Assembly (NCBI GenBank): GCA_030044105.1
Contig: JASHWL010000031.1
Location: 1 to 12,084 of the forward strand
DNA: 12,084 bases
Direction of reading: 5' to 3'
DNA from: Thermoplasmata archaeon
GTDB taxonomy: Archaea; Thermoplasmatota; Thermoplasmata; Lutacidiplasmatales; UBA184
Made by a program: the position numbers and the translations under genes. The notes under the pieces are model-generated. The model did no database searches. It was not told the origin of the DNA and saw only the letters and a list, made by a program, of their open reading frames with translations. Positions 6,539 to 11,564 of the stretch are shown here, in pieces (position 1 is the first letter of the stretch; every line of letters starts with the position of its first letter).

Positions 6539-7318
6539 ATGGGCGAGCTGTGGTTCGTCGGGCTCGGGCTCGGGGACGAGCGCGGGCTCTCCGCGCGCGC
6601 CCGGGAGGCGCTCGAGCGCGCGGACGAGGTGTTCGCCGAGGAGTACACGGCGGTGGCGCCCGCCGGGACGCTCGACCGCCTGGCCCGGGAGCTCGGGCGG
6701 CCGGTGCGCCGGCTCGACCGGTCCCTCCTCGAGTCCGAGGGGCCGATCGTCGAGGCGCTCGGGCGGTACGAGCGGGTGGCGCTGCTGGTGGTCGGCGACC
6801 CGTTCGCGGCGACGACCCACGTCCAGCTCCGGATCGCCGCGGAACGCGCCGGGCACACGTGGCGGTACGAGCCGGCGGCGAGCATCCTCACGGCCGCCGT
6901 GGGCTACCTCGGTCTCATGCACTACCGGTGCGGCCGGACGGTCTCCTGGCCGCTCCCGGCGGAGGGCTTCGAGCCGACCTCCCCGCTGGAGCAGATGGAG
7001 GGGAACCGGGCGCGCGGGCTCCACACGGTGGTCCTGCTCGACCTCCGGCCCGCGGAGGGCCGCTTCCTCACCGCCGGCGAGGCCCTCCGCGCGATGCGGG
7101 CCCGCGACCGGGAGGGGCGCTGGCTCCCGCGGGACGCCCCGGTCGCGGTCGCGGCGCGCGTGGGGCGCGACGACGCGGCGGGATGGTTCGGGCCGGTCGA
7201 GCGCCTCGCCGAGCTCGACTTCGGTCCCCCGCTCCACACGATCGTCGTGCCCGCGCCCGAGCTCCATTTCGAGGAGGCGGAGGCGATCCGCCGGTTCCGC
7301 TGGCCCCGGACGCCGTAG
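6539..7318 (+). CDS. dphB: Diphthine synthase (SAM-dependent methyltransferase for EF-2 modification)
   Basis: This 259-residue cytoplasmic enzyme matches the archaeal diphthine synthase length. It methylates the 3-amino-3-carboxypropyl group on the EF-2 histidine during diphthamide synthesis. Landmarks are the N-terminal WFVGLGLGDERGLS (5-18, first SAM loop), EEYTA (34-38), VVGDPFAATTH (84-94), ASILTAAVGYLGLMHYRCGRT (starting at 114) and the closing PLHTIVVPAPELHFEE (231-246). The ATG at 6539 is preceded by GAGAGGG (6526-6532), only 11 bp after the usp stop, so it probably shares the kdp transcript. No functional link between K+ uptake and diphthamide is known to me; this may be simple packing. 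The gene ends 6 bp from an oppositely directed gene. Confidence 0.95.
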   Translation: MGELWFVGLGLGDERGLSARAREALERADEVFAEEYTAVAPAGTLDRLARELGRPVRRLDRSLLESEGPIVEALGRYERVALLVVGDPFAATTHVQLRIAAERAGHTWRYEPAASILTAAVGYLGLMHYRCGRTVSWPLPAEGFEPTSPLEQMEGNRARGLHTVVLLDLRPAEGRFLTAGEALRAMRARDREGRWLPRDAPVAVAARVGRDDAAGWFGPVERLAELDFGPPLHTIVVPAPELHFEEAEAIRRFRWPRTP

Positions 7319-7324
7319 TCGACG

Positions 7325-7747
7325 CTAGGGGGCGTGCGGGGCGGTCGTCGATCCCCCGCCGGACGCCGGCGGGGAGGGCGCGAGCAGCGCCTCGGCGAAC
7401 TGGCGGATGCGGAACGGGCGCAGCAGCACCACGTCCGGGCGCTGACCCGGGTCCGCGGGCGGGTTCGGAGGGCGCGAGGCCGGCGCGACCAGGATGACGC
7501 GCATCCCGGGCGCCGCCCGGCGGCCCTCGGCGACCAGCTGGGCGGAGCTGCCCTCGGCGAGGTTCACGTCGGCGACCAGGAGGTTGGGCCGGTGCTCCCG
7601 CACGAGCTCGAGCCCCTGGGTGGCCCCCTCCGCCTCCCCGTCGACCCGGAAGTGGTGGAGTCGCAGCAGCCCGCGGAGGAGGACGCGCGTCTCCTCGTCG
7701 CCGGCCACCACGACGGCGGATGACGAGGCTGCGCCTGTCGCGGCCAT
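7325..7747 (-). CDS. Degenerate stand-alone response-regulator receiver protein
   Basis: This 140-residue protein has one CheY-like receiver fold and no output domain. The putative phospho-acceptor is D60 in LLVADVNL. The acidic pair is reduced: the usual DD is G16-D17 in VVVAGDEETR. The switch Thr/Ser after strand 4 appears to be Ala88 (VILVAPA), and the conserved Lys is Arg110 (LLRPF). It ends in a Pro/Gly/Ser tail. Phosphorylation chemistry may therefore be weak or absent, and it could act as a binding module. Stand-alone receivers are common in archaea. The ATG at 7745-7747 gives a normal first strand. No histidine kinase is in the window. Its stop is 6 bp from the dphB stop, and it is downstream of the 514-residue gene on the same strand. 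Confidence 0.75.
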   Translation of the reverse strand: MAATGAASSSAVVVAGDEETRVLLRGLLRLHHFRVDGEAEGATQGLELVREHRPNLLVADVNLAEGSSAQLVAEGRRAAPGMRVILVAPASRPPNPPADPGQRPDVVLLRPFRIRQFAEALLAPSPPASGGGSTTAPHAP

Positions 7748-7871
7748 TCGAGCGATCCGCTCCCGTTGGCCTCCCGAAGACCTGGGACCGGATGCTCAAA
7801 ACAGGAACCGTTCTCCTATTTCTGCGTGCCGCGCGTATCCCAATACCGCGCGGGCCCCCGCGCCCCGACGC
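7748..7871 (-). other. Intergenic region upstream of the receiver gene, with weak promoter candidates and a hairpin
   Basis: This 124-bp gap separates two minus-strand genes. On the minus strand it holds GAAATAG (7816-7822) and a T-rich stretch, CTGTTTTGAG (about 7793-7803), either of which could be a poor TATA box. An imperfect hairpin at 7831-7851 pairs GCGCGTAT with ATACCGCGC around a 4-base loop, with one bulged base. It lies just after the 514-residue gene, but no T-run follows on the minus strand, so a terminator call is not supported. Confidence 0.3.
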
Positions 7872-9416
7872 TCAGGTCACGCGAACGCCCCAGCTGGCCA
7901 CCCCGGCCGACTGGAGCAGCGCGTCGAGCGCCTCGTGGTACCGATCGGCGGGTGCCGCCAGGACCGAGCGGGCGCGGTCGGCGAGGGCGCTGCCGAACTC
8001 CTGCTCGGTCTTCGAGAACTGCCAGGCGTGCGCGTTCGCCCGTCCGAGGGCGCTCAGGAGGCCGAACGCGAGCCCCCGCTCCTTCCCCTCGCCCGGGAGC
8101 GACTGGACGATCGCCCGCTCGGCCGCGGCCTCGCCGTGCGTCCGGTACTCCCGCGCGACCCGATCGACCCAGGCGGCCTCGCGGGCGAGGTCCCGATAGC
8201 TGGGCAGCTCGCCGAGGACCTGCCGCTCCTCGCTGCGCCGCTGGGCGCGCTTCAGGATCTCGGCCACCCGCCCCGGGGCGCCCCGGGCCTCCTCGATCCA
8301 GCGGCGGGCCTCGGCCGGGTCGTCGACGATCGTCCGCACGATCTCCTCGGCGTGGTCGGGCCAGAGGCGCTCGAGCGCGCGGCTCGCCACCGCCTCGTCG
8401 ACCTCGAAGTAGCCCGCCATGCCCTCGAGGGCCGCCTTCACCGCGCGGCGCTCGAGCGGCGTGCCCTGCAGGGACTCTACGAACGCGTCGAGCGCGCTCC
8501 CGTGGCAGACCCCGCCGGCGACGAACGTCGGGCGCCGCGTCCCTTGGATCCGCGGCTTGAGCTCGTCGGCGTAGGCGTCGAGCAGCCCGGCGTCCGAGAG
8601 CCGGCCGAGCTCGTAGCTGTGCCGGACGCCGCGCGGGAGCTCGGGGAGGTGGGCGTGGACGCACTCCGGACCCCCCTGGCACCGGACGTTCCACTCGGCG
8701 GTGACCGGGAACTCCCCCGTGGGGTCCGGCACGGCCGCCCCGTCGGAGAGGCTGCTCAGGAGGTGGCGCTCGGTCTTCGCGCAGCGGCGGCAGACCCGGA
8801 AGACCGTCCGCCCGTCGGGCCAGCCGACCCCGAGATACGGGCGGGGCTCGTTGTCCTTCAGGTGCGCGCAGAGGAAGCGGTGCTGGGCCGGTTCCTCCAT
8901 CAGGCGGTAGGGGAGGTCGGCGATCCGTTCCGACCGGAACTCGTCCGGGGGCGTGGGGTCGCGGCCCGTGCACCAGAGGGTGCGCCGGGTCGCGAAGAAG
9001 TGGAAGCCCTTCCGCGCCCAGTCGACGTAGCCGAGCAGCAGCCGGGCGGGTTCGTCCGACTGCTGGACCGCGATCTCGGCCTCCCGGCTCGAGCGGGCGA
9101 GCGTGGCGTAGGAGGCGTCCCCGTCGGGCAGCGGGAGGGTCGCGACCGTGAGGTCCTTCGGGTCCAGGTAGAACTTGAGCAGTCCCGCGTACGACCGGGC
9201 GATCGGGTCGCCCCAGCGGGTCCGCCGGTCGAGGCGACGGTCGTCGTCGCGCTCCTCCCGGACCTCCTCGAGCTCCGCCTTCAGGCGGTCGAAGCGCTCG
9301 GGTGGGCAGTCCCGGGTCCGGCGCGGCAGGAGCGGGTCGACGCTCTCCCGGAGCGCCTTCGCCCGGGCGATGAGGTCGTGCTCCCGTACGCCGGAGCCCT
9401 TCCGGAGCCGTGGCAT
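7872..9416 (-). CDS. Unrecognised 514-residue protein with Cys/His metal-binding-like clusters
   Basis: I do not recognise this family. It is real coding sequence: codon third positions are strongly G/C, and the protein has a balanced composition with Lys, Phe, Tyr and Trp, unlike the antisense frame. Residues 38-65 are highly charged and may form a coiled coil (RFDRLKAELEEVREERDDD). A middle region, about 66-310, holds C149, C183-A-H185, C209-x2-C212, H218, C246-x5-C252-x-H254-x-H256 and C304, suggesting one or two zinc sites. From about 310 to 500 it looks all-helical and acidic/basic, with repeated Ala/Arg/Glu segments. There is no signal peptide or membrane helix, so it is probably cytoplasmic. 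The ATG at 9414-9416 fits a TATA-like box 35 bp upstream. Neighbours, guaAA behind and a receiver ahead, do not fix its job. Confidence 0.8.
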   Translation of the reverse strand: MPRLRKGSGVREHDLIARAKALRESVDPLLPRRTRDCPPERFDRLKAELEEVREERDDDRRLDRRTRWGDPIARSYAGLLKFYLDPKDLTVATLPLPDGDASYATLARSSREAEIAVQQSDEPARLLLGYVDWARKGFHFFATRRTLWCTGRDPTPPDEFRSERIADLPYRLMEEPAQHRFLCAHLKDNEPRPYLGVGWPDGRTVFRVCRRCAKTERHLLSSLSDGAAVPDPTGEFPVTAEWNVRCQGGPECVHAHLPELPRGVRHSYELGRLSDAGLLDAYADELKPRIQGTRRPTFVAGGVCHGSALDAFVESLQGTPLERRAVKAALEGMAGYFEVDEAVASRALERLWPDHAEEIVRTIVDDPAEARRWIEEARGAPGRVAEILKRAQRRSEERQVLGELPSYRDLAREAAWVDRVAREYRTHGEAAAERAIVQSLPGEGKERGLAFGLLSALGRANAHAWQFSKTEQEFGSALADRARSVLAAPADRYHEALDALLQSAGVASWGVRVT

Positions 9417-9446
9417 GGAGGTTCCCTACGCACCGAGCGACGGGGC

Positions 9447-9457
9447 GTACATATTCC
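9447..9457 (-). promoter_or_regulatory. Predicted TATA box of the 514-residue protein gene
   Basis: On the minus strand the 56-bp gap after guaAA contains GGAATATGTAC, the only AT-rich element there. Its centre is about 35 bp before the ATG at 9416, which would give a leader of about 10 bases. The distance matches that seen at kdpF. It suggests this gene can be transcribed apart from the ubiX-guaAA unit. Confidence 0.45.
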
Positions 9458-9472
9458 GGCGCCCCGCCGAGG

Positions 9473-10036
9473 CTAGCGCCGGCAGAGGTCGAGGAACCGC
9501 CGGAAGATCTCCCGGCCTCCCTCGGTGTGCTCGACCTCGGGGTGGAACTGGACCCCCCAGATCGGGCGGGCGTCGTGCGCCATCGCCTCGACCGGGCAGC
9601 CCGCCGAGTGGGCGAGGACGGTCCAGCCCTCGGGCGCCCGGGTCACGGAGTCGTTGTGGCTCCCCCAGACCCGGAAGCGGGCCGGCGATCCCGCGAACAT
9701 CGGGTGGTCCGGTCGATCGACCACCAGGTCGACCGAGCCGAACTCGGGCGTGACGCGGCCGAGCGCCCCGCCGAAGTGGCGCGCGAGGAACTCGTGGCCG
9801 AGGCAGATCGCGAGCACCGGGACCTCGGCCTGGTCGATCCAGCGCCCCACCGAGCCGAGCGGGAGGTCGGTCCCCTCCAGGCTGAGCGCGCCGCCGGACA
9901 GCACGACGCCGTCGGCCCGCATCGCCGCGAGGGGCGTGGTGTTCGGGACGATCTCGCTCTCGGCCCCGAGGTCCCGGAGGACCCGCCACTCGCGGTGGGT
10001 CCACTGACCGCCGTTGTCCACGACGGGGATCCTCAC
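9473..10036 (-). CDS. guaAA: GMP synthase glutamine amidotransferase subunit (GuaAa)
   Basis: This 187-residue class I glutamine amidotransferase hydrolyses glutamine and passes ammonia to the separate ATP-pyrophosphatase subunit, which converts XMP to GMP. The catalytic triad is visible: C78 in LAICLGHEF, and H165 and E167 in GVQFHPEVEHTEGG. Further matches to archaeal GuaAa are VVLSGGALSLEG (44-55), RVWGSHNDSV (122-131) and CPVEAMAHDARPIWGV (147-162). The size is that of the stand-alone archaeal subunit; no synthetase domain follows, so the partner gene lies elsewhere. The GTG start at 10036 overlaps the preceding gene's TGA (GTGA), with GGGGGAG at 10043-10049 as ribosome site. It is the last gene of the overlapping ubiX unit. 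Confidence 0.95.
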   Translation of the reverse strand: MRIPVVDNGGQWTHREWRVLRDLGAESEIVPNTTPLAAMRADGVVLSGGALSLEGTDLPLGSVGRWIDQAEVPVLAICLGHEFLARHFGGALGRVTPEFGSVDLVVDRPDHPMFAGSPARFRVWGSHNDSVTRAPEGWTVLAHSAGCPVEAMAHDARPIWGVQFHPEVEHTEGGREIFRRFLDLCRR

Positions 10037-10395
10037 GGCGCGCTCCCCCGGGGCGGGTCGTCCGGCGGGGCGGCGGAGCGGGGGACGGACGCCTTGAGCT
10101 CGTCGACCGAGCTCTTGAGCTCCCGGAGGTCGACCCGCATGCGGAGCATCTCCTCCTCGAACGGCGTGAACCCCGAGCCGCGCAGGAGGCGGGCGGAGAC
10201 GAAGACCCCGACGAAGACCGCCCCGATGAGCGCGAACACCGTGGTGAACACGAGAGCGAAGACGAACGCCAGCGGGTCGCCGATCCAGCTCTGGAGCGGG
10301 AGGGTGAACAGGTGCGAGATCTCCGCGACCTCGACCAGCAGCAGCACGACGATGAGGACCGACCAGAACACCAGGACCCAGGTCGACGGCTTCAT
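10033..10395 (-). CDS. Unknown two-pass membrane protein with C-terminal coiled coil
   Basis: This 120-residue protein is unrecognised. Two hydrophobic segments are clear: about residues 6-24 (WVLVFWSVLIVVLLLVEVA) and 42-68 (a long segment rich in Phe, Val and Ala). They are joined by a short loop with Trp and Pro. After an SARLLRG turn, residues 79-103 form a charged amphipathic helix (EEEMLRMRVDLRELKSSVDE) that looks like a coiled coil, then a Pro/Asp/Arg tail. Short loop and positive residues after the second helix suggest both ends are cytoplasmic. The ATG at 10395 overlaps the TGA of the 186-residue gene (ATGA), and its own TGA overlaps the guaAA GTG. Such tight coupling suggests the two membrane proteins are made together and may interact. 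Confidence 0.8.
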   Translation of the reverse strand: MKPSTWVLVFWSVLIVVLLLVEVAEISHLFTLPLQSWIGDPLAFVFALVFTTVFALIGAVFVGVFVSARLLRGSGFTPFEEEMLRMRVDLRELKSSVDELKASVPRSAAPPDDPPRGSAP

Positions 10396-10952
10396 GGGAC
10401 CGGCCCCGTGCGCACGAGCGCGAGCGTGATCGGGAGCGGGAGGTCCGCGACCGGGGTCGAGAAGCTCCCGATCCCGGGCGTGTTGGAGGCGACCGAGAGG
10501 ACCGGACCCGACGACCCCGAGGTCACGTTGAGCGCGAACAGGCCGGAGTAGAGAGCGCTTGCCCCCGACGCGACGTAGAGGGCGGAGACGTTGACGGCCA
10601 CGGGCAGATGCTCCGTCGAGGCGGTGACCGCGAGGACGTTCGAGGCGTTGGTCCAGTTCCCCCAGCTGAGGTTGCCGCTCGGCCAGCCGCCGGTCCAGGG
10701 GAACCCGAGGGCGAAGCCGATCGAGATCGACTCGTAGCGCGCGGTCGTCCCGAGGCCCCGGACGTAGAAGTGCAGGGTCGAGTTCCCGGGCAGCGCGTCC
10801 ACGATGAGCTCGGCCTGGGAGAAGATGCTCCCGGCGCTCGGCTGCCCGTACGAGGTGAGGAACGGCGTGAAGACGATCAGGAGCCCGAGCAGCAGCACGA
10901 CGCCGACCAGCGGGGCCGGGAAGAAGCGGGAGAGGTCCCGCCGGCGGTTCAC
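10392..10952 (-). CDS. Unknown single-pass exported protein, sequon-rich
   Basis: This 186-residue protein is unrecognised. It has a basic N-terminus (VNRRRDLSR), one hydrophobic segment (about 12-32, VGVVLLLGLLIVFTPFL) acting as signal anchor or signal peptide, and an outer domain of about 150 residues rich in Ser, Thr, Gly and Asn with alternating hydrophobic stretches, as in a beta-sandwich. Six sequons occur: N57, N94, N99, N102, N121 and N142. There is no cysteine and no enzyme motif. The frame stays open upstream within ubiX, but the GTG at 10950-10952 is chosen because it overlaps the ubiX stop (GTGA) and has a strong Shine-Dalgarno six bases before it. It overlaps the next gene by 4 bp. 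A role at the cell surface with its membrane neighbour is inference. Confidence 0.78.
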   Translation of the reverse strand: MNRRRDLSRFFPAPLVGVVLLLGLLIVFTPFLTSYGQPSAGSIFSQAELIVDALPGNSTLHFYVRGLGTTARYESISIGFALGFPWTGGWPSGNLSWGNWTNASNVLAVTASTEHLPVAVNVSALYVASGASALYSGLFALNVTSGSSGPVLSVASNTPGIGSFSTPVADLPLPITLALVRTGPVP

Positions 10953-11524
10953 GGCCCGTCCTCCTTCCACCCGCGGTAGAGGCGATGCGGCACGCCGAGG
11001 TGGTCGAGCACCTTCCCGGCGAGGTAGTCCGTCTGGTCCTGGATCGTCTTCGGGTGGAGGTAGTACGGAGGGGCCGCGTCGAGGACGACGACCCCGAGCT
11101 CGCTCAGCGCGGTCAGGTGGCGGAGCAGGGTGGTCGGCAGCGGCGTCTCGCGTGGGACGACCACCAGGCGCCGTCGCTCCTTCAGATGGACCTGGGCGGC
11201 GCGCGTCAGCAAGGTGTCCCCGAGGCCCAGCGCGACCCGGGCGGCCGTGTTGGAGGAGCACGGGACGATGGCCATGCCGCGCGTCGCGCGGGAGCCGCTC
11301 GCGATCGGCGCGGCGAGGTCCTCGTCCCCGTACAGGTCCCGGGCCAGGCCGCGGAGCGCCTCGGCTTCGATCCCCGCCTCCTCCCGGAGCACCGCCCGCC
11401 CGCCGCGGGACACGACGAGCGCCACCGGGATCCCGGCCTCCCGGAGGGCCTCCAGCACCCGGACGGCGATCGGCGCGCCGCTCGCGCCCGAGACCCCCAC
11501 CACGATCGGAGCCTCTTCCACCAC
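10949..11524 (-). CDS. ubiX: UbiX-family flavin prenyltransferase
   Basis: This protein of about 191 residues has the usual UbiX length. It joins a dimethylallyl group to FMN, making prenyl-FMN, the cofactor of UbiD-type decarboxylases. Visible motifs are IVVGVSGASGAP (7-18, FMN phosphate loop), VPCSSNTAARVA in the middle, the near-invariant RRLVVVPRETPL, and the C-terminal PPYYLHPKTIQDQTDYLAGKVLDHLG. The frame is open further up to 11776, but that part is antisense to the thiolase and low-complexity, so the adjacent GTGs at 11524 or 11521 are preferred. GGGGA at 11529-11533 may be the ribosome site. No UbiD is in the window. First gene of a four-gene overlapping unit, divergent from a thiolase, which suggests a role in the archaeal mevalonate route. 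Confidence 0.92.
   Translation of the reverse strand: MVEEAPIVVGVSGASGAPIAVRVLEALREAGIPVALVVSRGGRAVLREEAGIEAEALRGLARDLYGDEDLAAPIASGSRATRGMAIVPCSSNTAARVALGLGDTLLTRAAQVHLKERRRLVVVPRETPLPTTLLRHLTALSELGVVVLDAAPPYYLHPKTIQDQTDYLAGKVLDHLGVPHRLYRGWKEDGP
10959..10966 (-). promoter_or_regulatory. Strong ribosome binding site of the 186-residue gene
   Basis: On the minus strand AAGGAGGA lies within the last ubiX codons, 6 bases before the GTG start at 10952. It is the best Shine-Dalgarno match in the window and decides the start. Confidence 0.65.
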
Positions 11525-11564
11525 GGCGTCCCCGGCCTTATCTGCCCAACACGGCTCGGGCGAT
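11525..11564. promoter_or_regulatory. Short divergent promoter region between ubiX and the thiolase gene
   Basis: Only 40 bp separate the two starts. On the plus strand CTTATCT (11537-11543) lies about 25 bp before the thiolase ATG, so that transcript could begin at or near the ATG (leaderless). For ubiX, the only AT-rich element at a suitable distance on the minus strand is CATATC (11562-11567), about 40 bp from the GTG; it overlaps the thiolase ATG. The two promoters would thus interlock and could interfere. Both boxes are weak matches. Confidence 0.35.

Noticed and set aside
4973..7267. 764-codon minus-strand frame opposite kdpC, usp and dphB
   Set aside because: It is antisense to three recognisable genes and is low-complexity.
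7831..7851. Imperfect GC-rich hairpin downstream of the 514-residue gene as a terminator
   Set aside because: No T-run follows on the transcribed strand, and archaeal terminators are mainly T-rich rather than hairpin-based.
7494..9476. 660-codon plus-strand open frame opposite the 514-residue gene
   Set aside because: It has almost no Lys, Asn or Cys and is dominated by Arg, Pro, Ala, Gly, Leu and Val, whereas the minus frame has balanced composition, clustered Cys/His and a TATA-like box.
9410..10429. 339-codon plus-strand frame opposite guaAA and the two-pass membrane protein gene
   Set aside because: It is antisense to GuaAa, whose catalytic triad is intact, and shows no motif of its own.
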